The translations under genes and the position numbers were made by a program. Shown one piece after another: positions 1 to 12,879 of a DNA stretch of 27,078 nucleotides (position 1 is its first letter; every line of letters begins with the position of its first letter). The DNA is taken from NCBI GenBank assembly GCA_003550305.1, contig QKYT01000836.1, forward strand, positions 18,719 to 45,796. The letters are read 5' to 3'. The notes below the pieces were generated by a model. The model was given only the letters and a program-made list of their open reading frames with translations, was not told the DNA's origin and made no database searches. The stretch comes from Glomus cerebriforme. Taxonomy: Eukaryota; Glomeromycota; Glomeromycetes; Glomerales; Glomeraceae.

Positions 1-157
1 TTTTTTTTTTTTTTTAAAGAAAAAAAATTTTAAAATATTAATTTTATTTCTGATATTTTATAGGAAACTTGAGCTCATGCCTTCATAATTAAGATTTTTT
101 TTTTTTTTTAAAGAAAAAAAATTTTAAAATATTAATTTTATTTCTGATATTTTATAG

Positions 158-2379
<2,222 letters not shown>

Positions 2380-2768
2380 AATTATTAAAACCTTTTATTA
2401 AAAAAAGTTTCCTTGGTTGAGGGATTAAAGAAAATATTTTTAAACTACTACAATTTATTATCGTCACGTGAACATAGAATTAGATGAGATGAATAAAAAA
2501 AAAGTTTTTTTTTATTACTAAAATATTTTCTTCACTTTTTCTACGTTAACGTTTAATATCTTTAAAAAATCCGATGAAATGTTTTATATATATTAAATGT
2601 CTAAAAGAAAATATATACATAAATTAAGATGCTAACGCGTTCCAATTACTATATTGGTTTTTTTTTAGAAAATGTCAATTAAATTGAAAATGTTTTTTAT
2701 GTTAATTAAATGAATATAATGATAACGTCCCTCATTTTTCCTTTTTTTTTTTTTCATTTTTTTAAATT

Positions 2769-2801
<33 letters not shown>

Positions 2802-2983
2802 TCACAATTCCAAACCTCTCAAATTCACACTTTTTTTTTCGATAAAACAAATCCCTCAAAAGTTATCATCTCCTTCATCCTTAAAAAAATTTCCCCTCTT
2901 TTTTTGTTATAATAATAATAATCCTAAACATTGCGTTGAAGGCTCTATTGAGCATTATAATCTCCTAAATTCGCAGTCCTTTA
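2380..2983. other. convergent intergenic region with long T/A runs
   Basis: No gene is seen between the 3' ends of the ABC gene (+) and the F-box gene (-). It holds an AATAAA at 2492-2497, an E-box-like CACGTG at 2464-2469, and a T-run followed by an A-run around 2767-2801 that could fold on itself. The short frames here are low-complexity Lys/Phe runs. Confidence 0.7.
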
Positions 2984-4976
2984 TCAAATTTCTTCGTCAT
3001 CAGTTAACATACAAAGTGTAATTCTAATACCACTCTTGTTCTCAGATTCATAAATATATTGTCGGACTTTAGGATGTTCTTTTGTCAAAAACCAAATTTC
3101 TTTTAAACGTCTATGTTCAGCATCCAACAATCTTAAATGCTTACGTTTTAAATTTGGAGGAGGAACGATACATAATTTTTCAAGTGATTTAAAATTAAGT
3201 ATAGCTTTAATTAATTTCTAAGTAAAAGAAGAAAAAAAAAGGCGTTAAAATTATTGTAAAAAATTATTATTATTACGGTATTTTTTTTTTTTTTTTATCT
3301 TATAATAAAAAGAAAACGATATCACTTACATTTGAGTTCACATTTTTAATCGGATATCTTATATCCAATTTTCTTAAATTTGGTAATTGTGTTGATAATT
3401 TCAATAACATTGAACTATCAATAGTTTTTGAAATTTGTATATTATTTAAACAAACAAATCTATTACCAAAAACTAATAAATTCTTATTTTCACAAGAATT
3501 AAAACATTTAACCAAATCATTTGTTAACCTATAATTAAAACTACCATAAAATTCCAATAAATTCTTACATCTTTTAATAATTTTACTTAAAGATTTAACA
3601 GTAATTTTAGGACATTCTAATAAATTAAGTGAGAGTAAACTAGTACAATTGTCTGCTAAAGAACCAATTCCTTGATCAGAAATATTATAATTATGATGAA
3701 TTAATAAATTTTTAAAATAATTACCACGATTATATCTAGTTAAGTATGATATAGAACTATCAGTTATACGAGGACAATGAATTAATTTTAATGTAGATAA
3801 ATTTTGACATGATTGAAATATAGGTAATAACATATCATTTGTTAATTCCGTATAATGAGAAATTTCCAAATAATTTAAACTATTTTGTTGTATTAATGAC
3901 CAAGATTTCATAAATGATGGTAAAGAATACCATCCTTTTGTTAATGTGAATGATTCTAATTTAGGAAATTTTGATGAAAATTTTAATAATAATTCGTCAG
4001 TTATATCTTGTCCAAATTGAAATTTTAATGAAGTTAATTTATGCAATGCACTAATCAATATATTTAATGATTGAAATGTTACTGTTATGCATGAAAATGA
4101 TGTTAAATTTGGAAATGCATCTACAATAACTTTGGCTGTTTGTTCGGGAACATCAGTTATAATATCAAGTGTTGTAATATGTGGACAATGACTTCCAATA
4201 TCATGTAATAAGAATGGTATTGATAAATCTCTCCAATCTAATGAAAGTCTTAATGATCTTATGTAAGGAAGATATCCCTTCCGCATAGGTGTTAATCCTG
4301 CTCCGAGCCATTGCATCGAATTAAATCTTGGTCCCTTAAATGAAATCAATTTTGGAAATCTTTGTAACAACGTTACTAAAATATTTGGAAGTAAATCACT
4401 ATTTGTGGTGGTAAAATATGATGATGTTGAAGGTTTTAAACAATCAAATGTCAAATATAATACATTCGGACATTGTAATGATATAATGTCTAATGTTTGC
4501 GTTGTGAAAAATTGTACTGGAAAACTCGGATATGGTTTGAATGTTAATTTTTCAACAAATTTTCCATAATCACATTGTGGATTTGATTCTGATAATGTAC
4601 GTAAGAATTTTTGAAATGACTTTGATGTTTTCCATACTGGACTTCTCCATAACACTGGAATGAGCATCTTTATAGAGAAAATTAGTCGATAAATAGTCGA
4701 AATTAATCGAACGATAACGAAGGAATAATTACCGAAGAGAAGGAAAGTTGTCGAATAAGATGGTTAAATAAGATAAAAAAAAAAAAAAAATTATTAAAAA
4801 AAAAAATATTATATAAAATTTTTTCGAAAATGATAACGAATTTACTTTACCCTTGCCCAAGACGGATTCACAAAAAGGCATTTATAAACATCATCTTGAT
4901 ATTCAAAATATTGAGAGACGAGCGATACAATAAAATCTGAATGTAAAAGAGTCAACCTAGTTGCATTCACATTCAT
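2984..4976 (-). CDS. F-box / leucine-rich-repeat protein
   Basis: Predicted substrate adaptor of SCF-type ubiquitin ligases. Three exons: 4976-4851, 4667-3330 and 3217-2984, all phase 0, giving 565 aa. The first, short exon carries the F-box-like segment (residues about 8-42: LHSDFIVSLVSQYF, then DDVYKCLFVNPSWAR), which joins directly to MLIPVLWRSPVW, the usual continuation in fungal F-box proteins. The rest is an RNI/AMN1-type LRR region with repeats such as NLSTLKLIHCPRITDSSI and SLLSLNLLECPKIT. The large exon alone would start at 4667 and lack the F-box; it would also miss 77 C-terminal residues coded after the intron at 3218-3329. Donors GTAAAG and GTAAGT and acceptors AAAG and TTAG are seen. 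The start at 4976 is the first ATG of the F-box exon. Such families are strongly expanded in Rhizophagus (known). The target is unknown. Confidence 0.85.
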
Positions 4977-5488
4977 ATCAACTATCACCGAGAAAAAAAA
5001 AATCGCAATAAATTTTATAAAATGATAATAATAATAATAATTATATAAACGAAAAAAAAAAAAGAATTAAGAGAAAAAAAACCTTTGAATAAATTACTCA
5101 TTTATAAATGTATTATTTATGCAAAAATCAGGCATATTGGCACATCGTAAATTCGTAATCGTGTACTTTGTGGCTAAAGAGTAACTTGTCTAAATATATC
5201 GAAACCAATCTTTTTTCGAAATGTTTGCAGATCATTTCTAACTTTAATTTTTATTTGCAATAAAGGGAGATCTAGACTATTATGAAAGCACATAAAAATT
5301 TGTGTCACAAAATAACCAACATGCCACGTGACTTTATTCAAATCTTTTGTTCTATATTGTTTATCAAAGATAAAATAAATAAATAAATAAAATTCCACTT
5401 TCCCACAAATTTACCCTTAAATAAAGTAATGTATGCCTATATTACAATTGTTTTATTGCATCTCAACAAAGAAAGTTGTGCTAAATTA
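4977..5488. other. intergenic region, F-box promoter and dynein 3' end
   Basis: No gene is supported. It separates two minus-strand genes. TTTATT at 5452-5457 is AATAAA on the minus strand, about 32 nt past the dynein stop, and is a plausible poly(A) signal. The short frames at 5174-5398 and 5433-5627 are AT-rich; the second runs antisense to the last dynein exon. Confidence 0.6.
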
Positions 5489-8232
5489 TTATTTTGCTAA
5501 AGCGTATCTTCCAGCACTAACATCGTTAGAATCCATCATTTCTGATATTTTCGATTGCATAATGTTCCATTCTTCATCACGTGGATTACATAACTGCAAT
5601 GTTCAAATGAAAACAATTTTTTTTTAGAATTTTTTTTTGAAAAAAAAATAAAAATAATTGATAATGTGTATAAACATTACCTCGCCAATATCATAAATAT
5701 GAACACGACCATCTGAAGATCCAATAGCAGCTCTTCTTCCTTCTTTATCCCATTGAAGTTTATTCAATGCACGATCACCAACTTTCTTACTTGCAATAGG
5801 TACTTCAGTATCGTCATTTAAATTCCATAAAGCAAAATTTCCTTTGCCATCCACGCATCCAAATAAAGCTGGATTAGTAGGTGACCATTTTACATCATAA
5901 ATATAATCATCTGCCCCTTCAAAAGAATATAATGGTGCAATATTTTGTGGTACAGCTGATGGTTTCGCTACAGACTAAAGTGTTCACGTAAAAAGATGAT
6001 TAACGTTTATGAGTTAAAAAAAAAAAATTTTTTTTTCAAATAATGTTTAATATTACTTTGGCACGCCACATTTTAACAGTCCAATCAACTGATGATGTCA
6101 AGAATATATCTGAGAAATCTACTTGACCATCAATAGGATGAAAATGAAGTCCTGTAATAGGCCCCCAATGTCCTTTATATATATCATAATGATTGATACC
6201 AGCTTTTCTATAGAATTTTTAAACAAAAAAAAAAAAAAAAATATTTTAATAATTAATTATGCAAAAACAAAATAATAATCTAGGGGTTTGCATAACAGAT
6301 TGTCTCACCCTCCAGCATGCGCATATCTATTTGCTTGATAAATATTTCCTTCTTCTGTTCCAACCCAAAAAGCTGAAGATTCATTTTTTTGAAAACCAAA
6401 AGTTGTAACTGATACTTCTTCGGTTTTAGGATGATCTGTATAAATTAGTTCTAAAGATTCTTGTGGTTGAGTCATCATATCTAATTGCCAAGAACAAACT
6501 AATCCATCTGTACTTGCAGTGATGAGATTATGTGCATTTTGTGTTCCAACCATTTGCATTGCATATACGGGATGAGTATGACCAGCGGCTCCTAGTGGAG
6601 TCTTAAAAACCGGTAATGACTTTGATCTCATATCCCAGACTAAAATTTGACCAGAATATGTGCCTCCAATAATATAACTTGGATGAAAATCAGAAAACAT
6701 TGTCGTAAGAACGTCCGACTAATAGTACATACAAAACAAGGATTAGATTTTTTTTTTAAAAAAAGGAAAGAAAAATCAAAAATTAAAATTTACAAACCTG
6801 TGAATGGAAAATAAATTCAGGACGATCTAATAAACGTAAACTCCACACACAAACGATTCCATCTGGATCATTGACTGCATATGGATTTTTATTGTACGAT
6901 GCGAGAAATAGTTCTGGATTCTAGTACAATTTTTTTTTAGAGTCATTAGTATCAAGAAAGATTTGGTGGAACATCACAATAAAGTAAATATACGTATTTT
7001 AATCTACCTTTTTTGACCAATTTACATCGGTAACAGATCGATTTTTATTCCATCGATCATCAAAGTATGAACACACATATTTTACACGTGGTCCTTCTAC
7101 TACTTCACTTTATAAGTAAAGAAAAACATCTTATTTAAAAGGTTTTATATTAAAAGAAACTAGCATATAAGGAGAATAACACTCACTCATCAATATCTTC
7201 GCCCAATTTATAATCTCTCAAAACATCATAATTTTCATTGATTGCTCTTTCTACATATTTTGTAGAAAGATCAACGAAATCTCTAAATTCTGGTAAATTA
7301 AAAATAATCTTCTTCTCTTCTTCGGATAATTCTAAAATATAAATAAAATAATTAGATCACAAAATTAAATGATTAAATAAAAATGTTTATAATTGATATA
7401 AATTACCCCATAATTTTGCTTCTCGTTTTTTTTCAATTTCAGCTTTAATTTTTTCTTCTTCTTCATAAGCTTTACGTTGTTTTTCTGCTTCTTCAAATTC
7501 TTTAACGATTTTGGCACGTATTTCATCTTCCGAAGGTGGTGGTGGTTCAAAAGAAGTATCTTTTGTTTGTACTTCTTTATTGTAATATACAATTTCCTAT
7601 AATGTCACGCGTATAAAGTTAGTTCTCGGTAGAACTTATTCGTCACAGAAGTGTATATACTCACCTTTGGAGGAATATCTAGTATGACCGCTTCAAAAGT
7701 AATAAAATTGGGGATAAACTTTCCTGGTATTGAAGGACTGATACATTAAATTAAATAAATGATGTTATTTTATTGGTATTTGTTGATTTCAAAACAACAA
7801 CAAATCTAAAGGTTTTTTTTTTATACCTTGAAGGAGCTATTGGAGTTGAAGTGGTAGTATTAACTGATTGCGATCCGTCAAGAGTAGGTAAAGTGGTATC
7901 AATTTTTGCAGGTGGTTCTTCAGCTAAGGGTTCTACTGGTTCAGTTTTTTCAGGTTTATTACTAGGCAGTTTCAATTCAGCAAGAAGTCTATCCAACTCC
8001 TCTTTTTTATTAATCTTATTAGGAAAAAAAAACCGATAAAAATATATATATATATATATATATAAGAAAACGATAAATATTCGATTTTTTTTATAAATAC
8101 CGAGGTAGGTTTTTCTTCTGGTTTCTCTGCAGGTTCATCTGGTTTTTCTTTTTTTCTCTCTTCTCTAGCTCTTCGAAGCTCCTCAAGCTTTTGTCTCTTT
8201 TTTAGTAACTCTTCTTTTCTTCGTTCAGCCAT
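5489..8232 (-). CDS. cytoplasmic dynein 1 intermediate chain (WD40)
   Basis: Subunit of the cytoplasmic dynein motor that links the heavy chain to light chains and dynactin (DYNC1I / Pac11 family). Eleven exons: 8232-8101, 8014-7827, 7737-7665, 7596-7407, 7331-7187, 7107-7008, 6920-6798, 6718-6309, 6207-6057, 5974-5681 and 5593-5489. Together they give 636 aa, the usual length for the family. Residues 1-60 are a charged helix ([20 protein letters not shown]) that fits the dynactin-p150-binding coiled coil. YNKEVQT (about 136-142) matches the place of the LC8-binding TQT motif. [15 protein letters not shown] and [10 protein letters not shown] follow, as in animal homologues. WD40 repeats run from about 260 to 610 ([53 protein letters not shown]). 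Every junction conserves frame. The start is the first ATG, directly opening the charged helix. No defect is seen, so it is probably functional. Confidence 0.96.
8042..8064. repeat. (AT)n microsatellite in dynein intron 1
   Basis: About 11 AT units lie inside the intron 8015-8100 of the dynein intermediate chain gene. This is simple-sequence DNA, likely length-polymorphic. Confidence 0.9.
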
Positions 8233-8310
8233 TTTTTATTAGTCTTTTTTTTTTTAGGAGCAAAACAAAAAATGATATAATTTGAGATGAATCAATGAAT
8301 TTAAAGAAAA

Positions 8311-8884
8311 TCAAAAAAAAAAAGTTTTTTTTTTTTTGATGTTTACTAAATTCGAGTTTTCTATATATCTGTGAGATGATAATAATGAAGATCGGTAAAG
8401 TACCGCACATTGTTTCGAAATTGGATCGCGGGAACTTTGTCCTCGGCTAAAGGATTTTAGATTTATCTTATCTGTATGAAGATCAGTCTTACCTAAAAAT
8501 ACGCATACAAAGAATAAATGGTTAGATTAAATGCAAGCTGATTGGATCATATGTAATGACACAATGCAACCGAGACTTGATTGTTTACTATTCTCTCAAC
8601 TTTTGGATATATTAAAAACTGAAAAAAAAAATTTTTTCTTTGTTCCTTATAACCTTTACCAAAAAAAAATATAGACATCCAATTATAATCAAGTATATAT
8701 TCCGGACGTAAAAAATTGTAATACCTTTTAAACAGGGCAGGGTTCGATAAAAATCAGGATTTGATGATGATCTTAATGTCAAGTCTTTATATGCTGAACG
8801 AATCATTAAACTTTTGCATGCTGAAACTAGGGATGAATCACATGTGACAATCAATTTGGAAAAAAAGTTTTTAAATGAAACCAT
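8311..8884 (-). CDS. candidate small two-exon gene, unknown function
   Basis: Not recognised. An open frame starts at ATG 8884 and runs to a GTATTA donor (exon 8884-8725). A TTTTTAG acceptor at 8493-8494 opens a compatible frame 8492-8311 ending in TGA, giving 113 aa. The first part (MVSFKNFFSKLIVTCDSS, then SAYKDLTLRSSSNPDFYRT) is basic and hydroxylated, somewhat like a mitochondrial presequence. The second exon contains QCAVLYRSSLL and ends in a Lys/Phe run coded by homopolymers, which argues against that end being right. Base composition is less AT-rich than the flanks. The stop lies only 78 bp above the dynein start, so the region may instead be dynein 5' UTR and promoter. No family was assigned. 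Confidence 0.28.
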
Positions 8885-9251
8885 AACAGTTTATATATGA
8901 AATTCTTTATGCGGTGTAAAGAGGATCATGATCCCTGCCAAGAAAGGTCAATTTTTTTTAAAAAAAGAAAATTGTGCACGCATAACTGATAATTTTACAA
9001 ATCAAGGATTTTGTGAAATTTTTTTGAATAATATGTGTCGGACTGAACGGTAACATTATCTGTATTATCTGTTATAAAAAAAATTTTATGAATTTTTTAA
9101 AAAAAAAATTTTTGTAATAATCATAATTTCATATATTAAATTATTATTATTAAGTTAATATTTGAATTTATATATAGTATAATTAGACTTATATGTACAA
9201 GTATTATGACTAAATTTTCCGATGATACACTACATGATAGATATACCGTAT
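8885..9251. other. intergenic, nothing recognised
   Basis: AT-rich DNA between the candidate small gene and the 3' end of the SUR7-like gene. I see no gene, RNA or clear repeat, only T/A runs near 8950 and 9090-9115. Confidence 0.5.
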
Positions 9252-10191
9252 TTACCCACGATTAGTATCTCTATCTTTAGCTTTACAACAATTTTGGACA
9301 CTCAGTATACAAAAGGCAATAAACAAGAAAACAAGACTAAATCCAGATAAATAAATTGCATCACCAGTCTTGTAATCTCCAATTCCAGGTATAATACCAA
9401 TTAAATTAAATACAAAAGAAAAAAGTAATAAAGTAAAAATGAATGAAAGTAAATTAAGAAGAAAAGATAAAAATATAAAGAAAGTTGCGATAGAATTTAA
9501 AAGAAGATTCTTATTAATAAATAATAAAATGAATGCTATCGTATTTAAAATTGAAGCAACAATTAATGGTATAGTAAAAAATCCAGAAAATTTGATAGTA
9601 GGAGATTTTGGTGTGAAATTATTAAAAGCCACTGCCAATTTCCCTAATTCAGCTTTACTTAATTCGTTTATTTGGTTACTAATTGGTTTATCAGGATTGA
9701 TTTGACGTTTTTTTAATGGAAGACTTTTTGGTATATTAGGAATATTACTAGGAATACTAGGGATATTGGGAATATTTGGAACTTCAGGGCTCGGAATACT
9801 CGGAATTTCCTGATTTGTGATATTGGGAAGACCAGGAAGTAGATTAGTAGGAACCCCAACGGTAAGTTCATCAATACTTGGTACTAGTTAAAAAGATTAA
9901 CAGTTAAGATTATATGCTTATCAGTTTTGTTATAATAATAATCACGTGATAAAATTTAAATTACTTACGTTTGTCAAAGTTATGAGATAATTCCTTTTTT
10001 TTACAATCATTATCAATACAATAACCATACACAGTAAATTTTATACCATCTTTATGAGTGATTTCTTTTATAAGATTATCAAAAGTGAATTTACTTAAAT
10101 AAATACTACCAGTTAATCCACCAAGCAATATTAAGAGAAAGAATAAAGTGGATAAGAAAATTAAAAATAAAGTAACGAATTTCCATTTCAT
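9252..10191 (-). CDS. SUR7/PalI-family membrane protein
   Basis: Fungal claudin-like four-helix membrane protein; relatives organise plasma-membrane eisosome domains (SUR7) or act in ambient-pH sensing (PalI/Rim9). Two exons, 10191-9969 and 9883-9252, joined at GTAAGT / ACTAG, give 284 aa. TM1 is residues 5-27. The extracellular loop carries the Cys pair of the family (YGYCIDNDC, C58 and C63). It then has a Pro/Ile/Asn/Ser low-complexity run at 101-126 built of IPN, IPS and VPN units, and a dibasic KKR at 132-134. TM2 (about 176-198), TM3 (about 208-240) and TM4 (about 255-275) follow, with a short Cys-containing basic tail. The order TM1, long Cys loop, three TMs supports the family call. 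Which subfamily is unresolved. The final GGGTAA stop could also hide a donor (GTAAAT), so the extreme C-terminus is less sure. Confidence 0.85.
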
Positions 10192-11690
10192 TTTTATTAT
10201 TTATTATTACATTAATTGGAATTTTTTTTTAAGAGAAAATTTGTTTACTTATGAACTTTGTTGCATTTTATATAAATAAAATTATTATTTTACTTAACTA
10301 AATTTCGTCTAAATTTCGTTAACTAAAAACGTCATTGGAAATGATATCATGACGTGTCATCTCGGTTTTTTTTAAAAAAAACAATTTAAAGGATCCATTC
10401 TTTGTGTAATGTATTTAGTACAGCCACTCCCGAAAAAAGAATAAAAAAGTATTACAGATCGTAACACTCTTTACTTTGGTATATATTTCATGTTTATCCT
10501 TTTAATTAGCCAATCATCACGTTTCCTTGAAAAAGGAAGTTGTTAAAAAAAAATATTTATAAAGTAACACGTAGTTTAAAACGTTTAACCCAATGTTCAA
10601 TGACAATATCAAATAGAAAAAAATGGTATAAGAGAATACAAAGAAATTATTATTATTACGTGAATATGAAGAAGGTACAAATCAACTAAATCCAAAAGAT
10701 TACATTTCAATAGTAAATATCAGATAGTAAAGAGTAAATTAAATAATTTAATATTATAATATCCAATAATATAATCAACTGCACCAACTGTTTTACCAAT
10801 ATCTTCCGAACAGACTTGAAACTTCTTACTTCGGGAATACAAAATACTACAGAAACTATACCATAAGTTAACGTCAAATGTCTATAATCTACTTACATAT
10901 TTTATAATTCTTATCGATGTCATAAACACCACACCAATCAATATAATAGAAGAATAAGGAAGATAAAAAGATTACAGTAAATTTGTTATCTATGTCCTTG
11001 AAGTTTTCTTTAAAAAGTCAATTTTTTTATTTAATGTTTTAATCACATCGCAATATATTGTAGCAGTGTATCAAAAGTGCCTATATAATACGCGTTATTT
11101 GAGAAGTTTTTTTTGATTTACTTTTTATTTTATAAATTTTAAGCAGCTTTTTTTTTTTTTAAAAAAAAAAACCTGATTGTTTTTTCTAGCTACTGTAACA
11201 AATGAATCTGTTAACCCGTCAACAACTGAGGAATCCTACCAAAAGTAAATTGTATAATTGATGAAAAATTTCCAGTCAAAAAAATTCTATTGAGAACTTT
11301 ATTATTAAAAATTTGATCGATAAACTTGGGATTAAAATTAGATTTTCTTTCTATAGCTTTATTATATTCTATATTTAAATTAATGATTTAATGTTTTATT
11401 TGGGTTACAAATTTGTGATTACATTAAATTCAATGTAAAATTACATATTTTATCGCTCAGCTTTTAATATGTTTAATAGAAAGATTTATATTTAGATCAC
11501 GCAAATAAATATTTAAAAAACTTTTAAGCGTTATAATATATTTTCCTAGACTTTTTGTTTCTTTTTTTTCATTTGAGTGAAAGGAAACTAACTTGTACTA
11601 TTTAAATGTTCAAATATAAGAAATTTAACGTATTTATATACAATATTTTATTATCCAATTTGGGCGCAATGAAATAATTATATAAAGTTC
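10192..11690. other. gene-poor region with faint coding relics
   Basis: No intact gene. On the minus strand, from about 11010 to 10720, frames with possible splice sites read NKFTVIFLSSLFFYYIDW and then FCIPEVRSFKSVRKILV, but there is no ATG and an intron must be assumed. On the plus strand, 11190-11243 looks like an isolated exon (ATVTNESVNPSTTEES) between a TTTTTCTAG acceptor and a GTAAAT donor. These are weak and unassigned. Confidence 0.3.
10341..10359. promoter_or_regulatory. palindromic CRE/bZIP-like site upstream of the SUR7-like gene
   Basis: ATGATATCAT (10341-10350, perfect palindrome) overlaps TGACGTGTCA (10350-10359, near-palindrome with a TGACGTG core), about 150 bp upstream of the ATG at 10191 on the minus strand. 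TGACGTG-type cores are known bZIP targets. Regulation of this gene is inference. Confidence 0.35.
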
Positions 11691-11699
11691 CTACATTCA

Positions 11700-12060
11700 T
11701 ATCTCCCATTTAGTGGTTTTTAAAGGGAGTGGTTTTCCTCAAGATTTAGTCAAGATTGTTGGACGATACACAGATGATGTAAAAAATGCATCAATGGTCA
11801 TTAACAGCTACTTTGTAAAGGTGAGTTCATTAACAGGTTTTGGCGGTAATGGATGAAAGGTACAGTATTTACATCACTTAGCAAAGTGTCCTTTGGCTGT
11901 TTCTGCCTGATACATCTAATCCTGCTAGATACATTCTCCAGCCACATCTCATAACAATGAATTGCCTTTTTTGTGAAATAGCAAGGTGGAGAATTATCTT
12001 TCAGCTTCATATAGTCTTCGAAGTTCAAATACTCGTATCCAATCCTAATTTGTGAACGTC
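11700..12060. other. stretch with ambiguous coding signal on both strands
   Basis: Not recognised. On the plus strand, 11733-11820 reads SGFPQDLVKIVGRYTDDVKN and on to YFVK, then a GTGAGT donor. On the minus strand an open frame 12028-11801 reads MNFEDYMKLKDNSPPCYF and onward (75 aa, Cys-containing). GC content is higher than the flanks. Both frames look protein-like, but neither has a partner exon or a family I can name, so this may be a relic of a gene or mobile element. Confidence 0.25.
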
Positions 12061-12135
12061 ATTGTAATATGTGCAACGTATTTTAAAGCATGTGACAAAT
12101 TTTGCACAATTTTTTCTTCGGATTTACGGCGTGAA

Positions 12136-12515
12136 TTATCATATAAATTATTAATCTTATCTTTCCAACTTAAATTTATTATTTGTATCTAAATACAGTA
12201 ATTTCGTAAACTTCCTTATTTTGCATAAACTAAAACCATCATATAATTTTTTGTGTAAAATTTAATAATAGGAGTATACTCATCCATAATTTTATGGTGT
12301 GTTGTAATCTAAAATATAACATTTTATAAATACCTTATCCAATTTTNATTTTTACTATCCCAATAATCTATATTTCCATCAATCCAATTTGCTTCATACA
12401 CTTTGCCGAACCCGCCTTTTGCAATATATTCAATATCATCATTACTACCAGTCCAATTTTTAAAATATTGATGAAATCGTTTTGCATTACATGCGTTACA
12501 CCATAGCTCTCCAGT
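12136..12515 (-). pseudogene. broken protein kinase copy (N-lobe to hinge)
   Basis: The exon 12515-12334 reads ELWCNACNAKRFHQYFKNWT, then DDIEYIAKGGFGKVYEANW and IDGNIDYWDSKN. This is the Cys-pair linker and glycine-rich loop of the Rhizophagus-type expanded kinases. After the donor GTATTT and the acceptor ATTTTAG, the next part reads ITTHHKIMDEYTPIIKFY, KNYMMVLVYAK, a TAA stop (12216-12218), GSLRNY, another stop, then NLSWKDKINNLYD: the hinge and helix D-E region. Homology then ends before the catalytic HRD loop. Compared with what I recall of paralogues, the piece between the WT Cys-linker and the Gly loop is shortened. The 5' Cys-rich part is missing and there is one ambiguous base (12347). 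In-frame stops and loss of the C-lobe make it a pseudogene. Confidence 0.8.
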
Positions 12516-12646
12516 ATTTTTTTTTTGAAAAAAATATATTTTGAACTAATAATAATTTGCCGTAATTAAATAAATTTATAAAATTAAAAATGTTTGCTTT
12601 TAAATAAAAAATTTCAAAAAAAAATACGCTGTGCGCGGAATTACGA

Positions 12647-12676
12647 TTTTGGCCAGAATTAACGAAATTTTGGCCA
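12647..12676. repeat. short direct repeat TTTTGGCCA x2
   Basis: TTTTGGCCA occurs at 12647-12655 and 12668-12676, exactly 21 bp apart, just upstream of the kinase pseudogene and beside a locally GC-rich patch (GTGCGCGG). It could be a relic binding site or the edge of a repeat. Function unknown. Confidence 0.5.
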
Positions 12677-12879
12677 ATGATTTAGTTTATATTGTAATTC
12701 GTGCCAGATTAAGAAATGAATAAAAAAGCAAACTAGAAATTTAATTTGTGATAATATAACATTGATATATTTGAAGCTGTAAACATAAAAAATGTCAAAA
12801 AGACTGGTATTATTTGTACTATGATCATGAACAATTTAAATATTGGTTTTCCGTTTACTTGTTTCATTAATTTAACATT

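Noticed and set aside
2665..2859. Minus-strand frame of 64 aa
   Set aside because: Dominated by Lys and Phe from A/T homopolymers; no splice or family evidence.
5174..5398. Minus-strand frame of 74 aa between the F-box and dynein genes
   Set aside because: No family similarity, AT-rich composition, and it lies in the 3' flank of the dynein gene.
7773..8039. Open plus-strand frame over the dynein gene
   Set aside because: It is the complement of dynein exon 2 and its introns; the dynein protein is clearly the real product.
8746..8770. GGTTCGAT resembling a tRNA B box
   Set aside because: No A box or cloverleaf could be found at the right distance upstream; it lies inside a candidate exon on the other strand.
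9439..9705. Plus-strand 88-aa frame
   Set aside because: Antisense shadow of the transmembrane-coding exon of the SUR7/PalI-like gene; Lys-rich only because TM codons are T-rich.
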